DNA from: Colius striatus
Taxonomy: Eukaryota; Chordata; Aves; Coliiformes; Coliidae
Length of the DNA stretch: 64,000 nucleotides
Assembly (NCBI RefSeq): GCF_028858725.1
Contig: NC_084774.1
Span: 1,576,001 to 1,640,000, forward strand
Reading direction: 5' to 3'
Part shown: in pieces, positions 20,201-32,200 of the stretch
How the letters are laid out: each line of letters starts with the position of its first letter
How positions within the stretch are numbered: the stretch's first letter is position 1
Program-made: the position numbers and the translations under genes
The notes under the pieces: model-generated
Told to the model about the DNA's origin: nothing
Databases searched by the model: none
Seen by the model: only the letters and a program-made list of their open reading frames with translations

Positions 20201-23200
20201 GCTCAGGCCTGTTCCTTCCATGCTCTGAGCATGTGCAGCCCTGCTGGAGGGGAGTCTGTGGAGCAAAGCCCAGCATTAAGCTGCGTGATCTGTGGACAAC
20301 GTTTGTGTAGGTAGTTGCACAGCAATCTGTGGTGTCTGTAGTGCAGAGCTGTCCTTCTGCTCTTGCTGTAGTTGCAGTCACCGGTGATTTCTCAAGATGG
20401 TAGATGCCCACATGCTGTCCTCCTGATGCCCCTGACTGCTTTCCAGTTAACCACCTGCTTACTCCTCAACTTTTGTGGCATTTCAGAGTATAATCATGTG
20501 CTTCAAACCAACGGGCTGTGCCCTGTACTCAGCAGTGCCGTCCCTCCCTTGGTGCTGGGTGCTGCTGTGCACTGCCTTGCCTTCTCTAAAACCCCATCAG
20601 GTCCTGCCTCCTCGGATGGCCTGAGTGCCTGCTTGGGCAGCTGAGGTCTGTTGTATGACTATATGATGGTGCTGCTGCACCTCTTGCAGGTTATAGTTCA
20701 TTCAGAGCAGACTGAGCTGCTTGCCATGTCAAGGAGCATTGTGGGCTGAGCATTGCTACGAGTGGCTGAAGGCTTCTGACACTCATGGGCTGCAGAGGCT
20801 GCATGAGATCCCTGTGAGGGAAAAGGATACTGAGGGGTTGAGACATAAACTGCTCATCAGCAGCTCAGACAACATGTGCAGTTGCTATTTTATGCAGCTG
20901 TGAGTTACTAAATGATGTGGATGAACACGTGTAGTGCATCAAGCAGTATTTTTTGCTGATGATTGAGATGTTACAGTATTGCTTTCTATTCAAGTTTTCA
21001 GCTGAAGGACTGATGTAAAACTGCTCTCAGCATAGTTATCTGTGGAGGAGTGCAAAAGGCAACAGATCCTGCTTCATTGTCTTAAAGCCTTTGCTGTCAG
21101 AGTGAGACTGCAACAAGGCTTGCAGGCAGAGTTGATAAAAGTGGGTGCAAGAGAATGTATTATCTCTCCCTCCAGACTTGTCCTGCCTGTGCTCTCAGAC
21201 TGCTGTGGCTGCAGAGGAGCTGATGTGAAGGGGTCTGGAATAATTTAATACAAATGACAGCAAGATACCTTCACGAAAGAGAAGAATTGATTCTCCTCAA
21301 AATTAGAGCATCATTTGACTCCAGGGCTTCTGCTGCTGGAGCTGAAGTTCATTTCTGTCAAATTCAAGTTAATTTGGCAACATTGAACTTGAGTACTCAC
21401 TTGACTAACTGGGAGAAGTTTTTGTAAAACTCTTTTTTTGACCTTGACATTTCAGCTGAAACAATTTCTCAGCCTTAAGATGGTGTCAGTTGTTCAGGCA
21501 CTGCATGTTGTCTTCCCCATAAATTGGAAGGGCTTGTCTCCACATCAGACTTTCCCTAAAAGAAATTGATGAGAAAGTTGTGTGTTTCCTGGTGTTTGTG
21601 TCTCTGGGAGAATCACTCACACTGCTTCCCAGACACCTTCTGTGGTTGGTTGTTCTCTTCTGCACTTGGCTTCAGAAGGACAAATGCTTTCAGTGTTCTT
21701 CTGGAAAAGATGCAGAAATATGTATTTCCCTAAAAGGGTCAACAAATACCAGAGTAATATCATCTTGCACAAGTAATTCCAGATGCACAGCAGATTGTAA
21801 AGGGAAATCACAGAACCTTAAGGGTTGGAACAGGCCCTGAAAGATCATTGCTCGCAATGTGTTTTTTCCCTTCTAGCCTGCCAGAAGAGAGACTGAAAGT
21901 GCTGGCCTGCCTGAACAGCCTGAGACAGCAGCACATGGATGTCATGAAGGTACCCCTAGTCTCCTCCCCTGTCCCACCTCTCTGCCTCCCATTCTTTTGG
22001 TGCTGCCTTCCCTTTGCAGAGCAGCAAGCCCAGAGCCCTCCTCCTTGGTAGTGGGCGGGCTTTGGCAAACCACATCAACCAGGGGAATTGGTAACATTGT
22101 CAGCTTTATGTGGTTGAGGGATTGAATGAGCAGATGAGCTCTTGGAGATGTGTGGAGACACTCCCTTTTCACAGCTTTGTGTAGGGCTCCCCTTGGGGTT
22201 TGTTTAGCCCCAGGCCCATGTCAAGGGACTCCTCACTTCCACTGTTTGCATGTCCCAGCTGTGCATGTTGGTTTAGCTGAGGCCAGGGCTGCAACACTCT
22301 CCTTAGTAGCCTGCAGATCTGGTAGAGCCCTGTCAGCTCAGTGACACAGAGTAGAGACAACACAGGAAACCCATATTTGCTGCAGTGTTTTACCAAGGTG
22401 TGTGTATGACGAGATTACATCTGCTGTTTTGAGGAAAAGGTCAAATGTCTGTGTAGTTACTCAGATGTCTCTTGAAGGTGTGCTCAGGGATGATCAGGGA
22501 GTACTTCTCTCATATTTCAGTTATCTTGAGGTTTTGAATGTTGTTTTAATTAAAAAAACCCCAAGAATCTTAATTTCCACTCTGCAAAGTTCCACTTGAT
22601 TTTAGAACACAGGAACAGCCAGTGTCAATGGACTGACTGGAGATCTCAGGCATGGGCTGCAGCATCCTGCTTCGACTGCAGCAACAGGTTAACAAAGAAG
22701 CTTTCTCAAGTGCTGAGTTTTGGAGTTGCCTGGTGCAGATAATATTTTTAGAGATTTTCACTTGAATTCCCTTGCCCTCTGAAGGGCAGCTTTGTCTTTT
22801 TTGATGTCATGCTTAAGTAGCTCATCAGGGTAAATCTGGATACAGGACAGGCAGGATACAGCCTTTTTACAGGAGAAAACAACCCATTGCCCTCTCCCAT
22901 TGCAGAAATCCTTTCCCTTGGTGCCTGTTTCTTTTCAAAGTCAAATCCTAAATGTTAATTAGAGTATTGTCTGGCTTTTGCAGGTTTTTAACGATCCAGT
23001 GCATGGCCACATTGAATTACATCCCCTTCTTGTGAAGATCATCGACACCCCTCAGTTTCAGCGCCTCAGATACATTAAGCAGCTGGGGGGCACTTACTTT
23101 GTCTTTCCAGGAGCCTCTCACAACCGCTTTGAACACTCCTTGGGGTAAGGTGATGCTGTCATGCATGCAGGTCTCTTGCATTTGGATTTCCCCCAGTTTG

Positions 23201-26200
23201 GTTCCCCTGTGGTGCAGTGCCAGCCACGGGGCATCGCTGCCTCTGAGCAGCGGTTGGTGAGAACTGTGCTGGCAGTTTGGGTCTCAGATGTTCCAGGATA
23301 TCCTCTGTGATTCTGGGCTGAAGTGTTTTGTGGCCCTTGCACTTCATTTAATAAACAGGTACAGGATACAAAATGAATCAATGTTGAGAATAATGTTAAT
23401 TAAAGGCTCTGAGTGCTTTATGTTCTCCCTGGCTGGGGGTAACTGCAATGAGGTGTAATCCTCTTACACTCTCCAGCACAGCAAAACCCCATTTTTCTCT
23501 GTAACATCTGCATTTGTACATTTTGCATTGCATAATGTAATGTTTTCTCTGCAGTGTTTGCATTTGGGTTGCTTTGTGCAGTGGCTGGCACATTGTCAGG
23601 CTGTTAGCTGTAATAGAGGTTCAATGGGAACATGATGGAACATGATCACGCTCCACAAAGAAACCGATTAATGGCAAATTTAAGGATGTTTTAAAGTTCT
23701 GTCCCACAGTGCAGAGAAATTAAACTAGTCAGTGGCTTTTATTCAGGTGATTTGGCAAGTGAAGTAAGTCTGGCTCCTGCCCCTGTTCCTTGACACTCAA
23801 AATATGCTCAAAAAAGGGTCAAATCAGTGAGGCAAGCTGAAATTCATGGCCTCTGGTAAACCCAGAAGGACCAAAGTGTGGGGATATAAGCAAAGCTTTC
23901 ACAACAAGAGCCTGAAAATTCCAGTGGTATACACAACCTTTTATTTCAAGCAGTTTAATTAGTCTATTTAGTTAAACTTAGGACAGTTCTAACTTGTGTA
24001 TCCTTTCAAAATGCTAAAATAGAAGAAACAAGGTTTATGGACTTATTGGTGTAGTGAAAAAGCACCAAACAGTACAATAAAAAGAGACTGCCTCATCATA
24101 GAAAACATTGTCTTGGATTCTGCAAGGGGCATTGCTGAGGCAAGGAGAAAAGGACATTGGTGTAGAGTTTGTAACCAGTTTATAGGGGTTTGTGACTGTT
24201 CATTCCTGCTGCTTTCATGTCATGACGACAGAGGGTGCAGGGGAATTAAGCACCAGGTCTAGAAGAGGTCAAAAGGAAGAGAAGTAATTGTCATAAGGCA
24301 TTGTTAAACAGCCATTTGAAAGAAGACCAGAATGATTTGGTGAGTGTTGTGGACCTTTGGGGTTGTGCTGAGTGTAGGTCACAGGGTGATGTGTAAGCTG
24401 TGGTGCTTCAAGGTGCACACTGGCAGCAGGGCACTGCACACTGGCAGCAGGGCACTGCACACTGGCAGCAGGGCACTGTGCTTCACCTCTGCGGTTATTC
24501 CATGGTTGTGCATTGCCAAGCACTGCAGAATGCTGTTGTCCCTGGGTTTTGGGCATGATGTCTCAATGGTTTTTGCTTTCCAGTGTGTTCCTGATGACTA
24601 AAACTCAGTTGCAGGAACTAAATGGTTTCTGTGATGTCCTGCAGGCCAGGCTTTCAGTATTTGTTATGTGCTGCCTCTCAGACAAGGGATGTGACTTAAT
24701 GGAGCAGAATAGAATGAGTGAACTGCTCTTTCCTCTGCTCAGCCTGAAACACTCTTTGCTTTCTTCATCTCCCCCCTGCCCCAGGGTGGGCTACCTTGCA
24801 GGCTGTCTGGTTCGGGCACTGAAGGAGAGACAACCAGAACTGGATATAACCCAGCGAGACATCCTCTGTGTCGAAATCGCTGGGCTCTGCCATGATTTGG
24901 GTAAGCAACATTGGAGGTGGCTTGTTGCTCTTTGAAAGCTCACCTGGATGAAAAACTATCTGTGAGATCAGGTTGTGGTTTGGGCTGTTCAGTGCACGAC
25001 TGTGTTCTGAGAGGGGATTTATCTGCTCCTCGTCAGCCCAGAGGCAACTCTTCCTGGAGAATCTGTGGCCACTCTCAACTGCTTTCTGTCTCGTTTCCTT
25101 GTGGTGTTTAGAGTTCTGCCCTCAGTGGCTTCCTTTTGTGATGTCCTCAGGTCTCTTGTAACATTTCAGAGTGTTTCCCCACTAGTTATGAATGTTTTAT
25201 AACTACTTACCTTCCTCAGAGCTGGCACGCAGTGACTAAGCTTCTCAGGGTTGCTGCAAGACTTGCCTTTGATGTGGGTAATGGCACTACTTCAGGTGTC
25301 TTAGGGAAGTGGACTCAACTGTGGCTGAATCCTCCTCATAGATAATGTCAAGATCAAGTCAAATACACGAGAATCCACATCTTTATCTTGCTCAGAGTGT
25401 TTTTCCTGACAGCATTAAACCCTGTAACCTTTATCCTTAAGGTCACGGGCCATTTTCACACATGTTTGATGGAAGATTTATTCCACTCACTCGCCCAGGA
25501 TTCAAGTGGAAGGTAGGCTTTTTACTGTTGAAGTGAAAATAAACAACTCAAGTTTTTACCTGTAAGGACTGCCAGTGCTGATGAGACTCTACTGATCATC
25601 CAGCCTTTCCTTACTGCATCATTTTGGAGCCACTGTTAAAAACCAGAATGTTGTCTTCTAATCTTGGGATGGTTTCCTTGTTGTTCTCTTTAACTGTCTG
25701 GGGAAGGTCAGCAGCAAAAGCAACTTCACTAGCAAAGCAGAGGGAGGTGTGGGGAGAAGCAGGTGAGGGCAGATGCTTGACACCAGCATCTCTCCCATGA
25801 AGGTGCAAATGCTGTTGAGCTCCTGTGTCCCTTTGTGAGATCTGCATTCGTGTGTCCTCTCCTGCACACGTCACACTGGGTGACAGGAGCAATGAGGTGG
25901 CACAGTGATGGTTTTCAGCCAGCCTTGTGCCTTGAAGTGTGTATTGTGAACTTCCTTCAGAGTGTTCTACAGATACAAAATATCGTCTGGGAGCTTCCCT
26001 TCCAGTTTCAGTCCAGTGCCAGGGTATTTAATACAGTGTTTAGGATTCAAGCTTTTGGAAACTTTGAGTTTCAACAAGGGGCATTTGCTGTCAATGAGAT
26101 GTGACATGGTCCTTTCAGGCCTCCACCAGGCAAAATCAGCTGAGTGAACTCACTGACCTTCTGCACAGGAGAGTTGGTTGTTTTAGCGTTGTAACTGTCT

Positions 26201-29200
26201 TGCTACTGCTTGTTTAAGTATGAAATTACCAGCTCTCTTCCTGGACTCGGGTGGTTTCCTGTTTGGTTGTATACAAAAGGAGTAAAAAAGTCACCCAAGG
26301 GCTGCATTTTCCTACCACCTTGCCCAGGTGCCCTGCCAGGCAGTGCTGCTGACCTAAGCTGCTGCAGGAAAGATCCTTAAACTTCAGAATGCAGCAATTA
26401 GGTGGTTTGTGTGGGGTCTTTCTTTTCACAGCATGAAACTGCTTCTGTTAAAATGTTTGAGCACCTGATCGCCTCCAATAAACTGGAAGGAGTGATGGAG
26501 TCATATAATCTTGTGCTGGAGGAAGACATGAACTTCATCAAAGAGCAGATAGGAGGGCCTATAGATGAAGCTGCCTGTGAGCAATCGGTGAGTCAGTGCT
26601 CCTGTGGTCATCCCCATTAATGTCTTTAGGTTTACAGAGTAGATCATTTTTGCTCCTGCTCTGTTTCACTGGTTGTATTTAGCTCCATGAAATTCTGAGT
26701 ATCCTGGCACAAGAGATGCTAGAGAAGTGTAGTGTTTGTTTCTTAACAGTGCTGTCTCACTGTGGTGGTAGCTTCACTGTGTTATGTGCTTACATCTTCC
26801 TCAGAAGTCCTTACCTGCAAGTCTTCAGGTTAGCATCAAGCTTAAGAGTGTCATTTGTGCTTAGTGAACCTGACTCACTGTAACTAGGCTGAGAGAGCTG
26901 AATTGTCAGTGGAAGCCTTCCAGGAGCAGGTTAGGGTCACAGCCTGTTCACTGGATGCCTGAAGGAGTGGTGATGGGAGGTTGTGTTCTCAGGTGGCTGT
27001 GTGGAGATAGTTTAGGGTGAAGAGCTGATAATGAGCAACAAAAGTAAGAGGTGGCAGAGATGAGGCAGTGAGCAGTGCCAGAGCCATCATGGCAGGGATG
27101 CAGTACCAAGATGCTTGGGTTTATGGCAGTAACAAACAGAGAGGCTGAGGGGAAAGGGAAAGAAATGTGTTACTATGAGAGACAAGGAAGACATTGTGTT
27201 TATTAATCCTTGCAACTCTGGAAGAATTAACTTGTCATCTCTTCAAGGACCCTCAGTGGGAGATCTGTCATGACAGTCTGGTCCTAATTAGAGTTTGTGT
27301 GTTGTCCCAGACAAATCACCCACAAGCAGTAGCACTTACCTGCTATTTTCTTCTGTAGCAGTGTGTCATTGTACCAGGGTGACACACACAGGGAACTTAG
27401 CATAAGAAAAGTCAGTCTGAGATCCTGGAGGAAGGGGATGTTCACTTCCAAAGCCTGCAGACTGATCTGCTCCTTTGCACACACACCTTGCAGCTTGTCA
27501 CTTCTGTTGTTCTTGTGCTAGGTTCTTAACTCTGTGTGCAAGTCCCTGTCTGCTCTCAGTGCCTGTTTTCCAGCAAGATAACAGGAAAGGGAGTGTCATC
27601 CATGATATGTGGCTACCTCCTTGCCAGGACTTGTCCCCCTCCTGGTATGAGGATCTTCTTGTCGTGTTGCACCAGCTCCTCTGTGCCAAGGCATCTGGGC
27701 TGTGTTGCTGCTGGGTCCTGTCATGAACACGCTCAGCACGAGCTGTGTCCTGAGCACTGTCCCTCCAGGAGCTCTTTGTGATCAGCACAGGGTGTTTCTG
27801 TCCAGGATGTGGTCTCTTCCCACAGCTTACACGTGTTTCTGTGCTCACACCCATTTCAGGGTGTGTAAAGCAGAGGATGTGAAAGCCTTTCATCTGTTTG
27901 GATACAGTGTTTTCCACCTTCAGAATTTCAAGGCCATTTTACAGCTTTTTTGTTTCTTTGTTTAGCTGAAGAATCATAAAATTTGCAAGAAAATAACATT
28001 TGTGTGCAACTTGTGTTTGGGGCTGGTCCCTGATGGGCTCCTGCCTGTCATCCCCTGTGGGTAGGAAGTTGAGTAGCTGGCAGTTTCTGTTTCAAACAGC
28101 TAACTAATTGGTTTTAAACTGTTGTATAAAGTTGTGCAGTTGACTGCAGAAGACTACAGTGACATGCTTGTGGGCATCACAGCTCCCCTGAGGGTTAAAT
28201 ACATCCACCCTTTTCCTCCCTTTGGGGCTATGCTTTTTTTACTTGGCCTTTCGAAGTTGCAGGCTTTGCTTTAGGAGAAAGGGCTGTGAAGTACTTGTGC
28301 ATGGTTTGTGTCCTTCCTGCTGTTGTGGGAAATCAGCTGCCTACACCCTGGTTCTGCATTTCTTGTGCCTGACAGCTTTGTCAGCGCTTTCCTTGTCCCT
28401 GTGTTCCTCACTGAAGCTGTTCTGATGTTGTGTGCACACTTGAATTCCTCGTTTCTGATGTGTTTTCTTCTTGGCCTCCCCTGTTGTTAGTGGCCCTACC
28501 GAGGACGACAGAAGGAGAAAAGCTTCCTGTATGAGATAGTAGCTAACAGGAAGAATGGCATTGATGTTGACAAATGGGATTATTTTGCAAGGTACAAATC
28601 TTACAGTCTCTGTTTTTATTATGAATTGCTGCTGAAACAGTGCTGCTGTGTGTACAAGTATGAGCTCACTGCTGAACGCTCTGGGATGTTTTTAGGGACT
28701 GCCACCACCTTGGAATCCAGAATAACTTTGACTATAAGCGACTACTGAAGTTCACTCGGGTCTGTGAAGTGAATAACCAGAAGCACATCTGCACCCGTGA
28801 CAAGGTGAGCAGTGGCTGTGCACGAGGGGACAGGCAGGGGCAGCTTCCTCAGCCCAGCAGAGGAGGGAGTCATTGCTGCTCTGAGAGCTCTTCTCAGAAG
28901 CAACCTGTGTAAGGGAGGGAGGGGCAGAGCGAGCCTCAGATTGAAAGGGCTTGTGGCACCTCCTTCTAGGGGAGACTCTGCTAAACCATTACTGAATCAC
29001 AGACTCTTAAGGGTTGGAAGGGACCTCGAAAGATCCTCCAGTCCAACTCCCCTGCCACCTAGAGTAGGGCACACAGGGACTCGTCCAGGTGGGTTTTGAA
29101 TGTCGCCAGAGAAAGAGACTCAACAACTCACCTGGGCAGCCCCTTCCAGTGCTCCCTGGAATTCTAAACCATCACCTGGGTGTGATCCTGCTCAAGGCTT

Positions 29201-32200
29201 CTGAGCAGGAGGAGCTTTGGCCAGGGGCTGCTAAAGGAGCAGGAGTTCTCTGCCTAAGCTGCCGGGGGTCACCAACAGGTCTCTGCTCTCCCACAGCAGC
29301 CTGAGTCTGCTCCAAAACGTGTCAGTTGTGAGAGAGAACCATTTTGCTCTGTGCTGCCCATAGAAGGAGGCCACTCATTTCATTCCTTGGTTGTTTTAGC
29401 TTTGCAATTAAAACAATGTCAAAAGCAAAAGCTGACTGGTTTCTTTTGATTCAGGAGGTTGGGAACTTGTACGATATGTTCCACACCCGGAACTGCCTGC
29501 ACCGGCGAGCATACCAGCACAAGATTGGCAACATCATTGAAATCATGCAAGTATCACCCCTTCCTTTCCCTGCAAGGTGTGAATAAGGTGTGGTGTGAGA
29601 ATAAAAGCTACTGGGCTATTCTCGTGGGAAGGGCCAGTGCTTGGGGTATCACAGGGGCTGTGATTGACCCCAAACGAAAAAGAGGACAACAACAGCCTTC
29701 CCCCTGCAATTCAGTTGGAGGGCAGTGGTTAAAGCCTTGAAGAAGCAGGGACTGGATGTGCTTAGGCTGTTTGAACTGCTGAAATGAAGTCTTTATCTGC
29801 AAGTTAGAGACCACTTAGCTCAGGCTAGTTAATAGAGCAGGGTTACTACCAGAGTAAGTCATGAGCAAGTTTAGCCTAGCTCAGCTGAGGCATGATCATG
29901 TGTCTGTGTAATGCCACAGCAGTTGCTCAGGACTAGTGCAGGTGTGTACTTGCATTTGTACCTCTTTTCTGTAGGTCTAGAGAAGCTTCCCTAGAGTGTT
30001 ACTCTTTTTGCTTTTCTTGAGAAGCAGAAATACTAGCATTCCCAGATATTTTTTCATGGGGATCTTGTCTGCTGAGTATCCAGAGCCTGGAAGAAAGGAA
30101 CGTGGAGGATTACACAGCACAAGGGTGATTCATGGCTGCTTCCATTCATAAGCTTCAGTTCCTGGTGCAGTGGTCCTCTAAAAATGGTGAGGTTTGGCAG
30201 TTACTGTGTGTGAAGAGCAAAACAGCCAAGAAGTCTAGTTCTTAGCTTACCATGATTATAGACATATCCAAATGAGTGTAGGAGCTGGAAGTGACAACAA
30301 GACACAGGGAATGCTGGAAGATCTTGATCTTTAGCACATTGGTTTTTCCCTGCCTACAAATGCCTCATGTTCATGTTTGCAGTGCTTGGTGTTCTCTGGT
30401 AACTCCTGGAGCTAGAAGGATGTGTGAGGCAGCCTCCTTGCAGCAGAGTGACCGTGTCACTGGCTCGTAGGGTTCTGCAATCATCTAAGCAGTGTTCAAC
30501 TCCAAAGCAGAACAAAGTGCACTTGCTCATTCATTGAAAGAAGGTTGAGGTCTGATCTGAGCTTATTTTCAGTGAATGGAAAGGCTGCTGAAGTGTGCAG
30601 TGACAGCACAGAGACGGGACAAGCTGCAGCACCCTCGGGGGCTGCCATGGGCTTGGGATGCAGTTTTATCCATCCCCTTCTGTTTATAACACACCCATGC
30701 ATTTGCTTTTTTAACTCCTGAGCAATGAAGTGCTTCAGAATACTGTTCCTAAGTGTCCATGTTGTCTCAAACCAGGATAACAGAAGCCTTTCAAAAAGCA
30801 GACAAATTCTTTAAGATAGAAGGTTCTGGGGGAAAGCTGTTCCAGATCTCTACAGCCATGGAGGACATGGAAGCCTACACCAAGCTGACAGGTATGAGCC
30901 CTCAGGGCTTTTATTTCAGTAGAAGAACATGAGCACCTGTTACAACACTGGTAACACAGAGTGAGGCCCTACCCATGACTAGGATTCTCAACACCTTCTA
31001 ATTTAAATTGCTTTTATGTTGAGAGAAAGGCACCAACTTCTTACATTTCAGACCCATTCCAATTCAGGTTATGGCAAGGAGTGCTGTCAGGAGTGCTACC
31101 TGTGCCCTGAGTTTATTGTACTTGCCACAGGTGGGATCTAAGTCAGTTCTGACAACACTACATCTCAAGCAAGTTAAGTCAGACCCCACCAGCATCCTCT
31201 GAAACCTGCCTTGGGGTTGGTTTCATACTGCAACACACACATAGGAATTCTCTACCTGGTGTTACAGTGTGAAACCCTAAGGCAGGTTTCGGAGGACTCT
31301 GGTGGGGTCTGATTTGATTGGCTTGAGACATTGCTACCCTGCTTGCAGCTGTAACAGAGGAGAGCAGAACCTATGAGCAACTTGATTTATTGCTGAAAGT
31401 TTCTGGCTGCTCAGACAAGAGCTTGTGAGACTGGTTGTTGTGGGGTGAGTGCCCAGGGCAGCACTGTGCCTCCTGCTTGGACACACGTGGGGCAGCCTCA
31501 GCCTGATCGTGGAGTGAAATTTGGGCTGTTTTCTTGAGTTTCTCAAGGTCTGGCTCAGTGCTGTGAAGAGAACCAGAGGAGGTGCTGAATTCACAGAAAC
31601 TGCCCTGAGCTCTCTTGGGTTCTCTGTTATGTAGTTTCATGGCTTCTCACCACTGTGGGCTCTTGCTTTTGTCTGGTCTTTGCCACAGGGCACACCAGTG
31701 TTCCTGTGGTTGGTGCTGGGTGCTGTGACATGCCCTCACCAGCTTCATGCAGCGTGGGGATGGGGCCAGTGTGGGCAGGGCAGACTCTGCTGCACTGAGG
31801 GGTTTGTGGTTGGCTGCAGGGCCCTACAGATGCTGCAGACCCTGATGAAGGGAGCTCCCAACTGTTGGCAGCTCTTGCAGCACCTGTGGGCTACAGCTCA
31901 TGAGGACTCTCAAGGCGTCTTTCCTGAGGGGCAAGGCAATTTTCCTGAGCTTCCACTACCTGCAGGGAGTGCTGAGGAGCTGCCTGGCCCCTCTGACACT
32001 GCAGCCCCTTCCCTTGAGGCAGGATAAGGGACTGGCTTTGAGGGCAGCAGCCTCTGGAGAGCATGAACTGCAGTGTTGGGCTGTGGAAGGCTGGACAGAA
32101 AGGCAGGAACTGAGATGGGCTAGGATGTGTTTCCTGGAGGCTGCGGGGTCTGTGAGATGGATTGTGCTTGGCCAGTTGGCACCAGGGGCCTGGTGTATCT

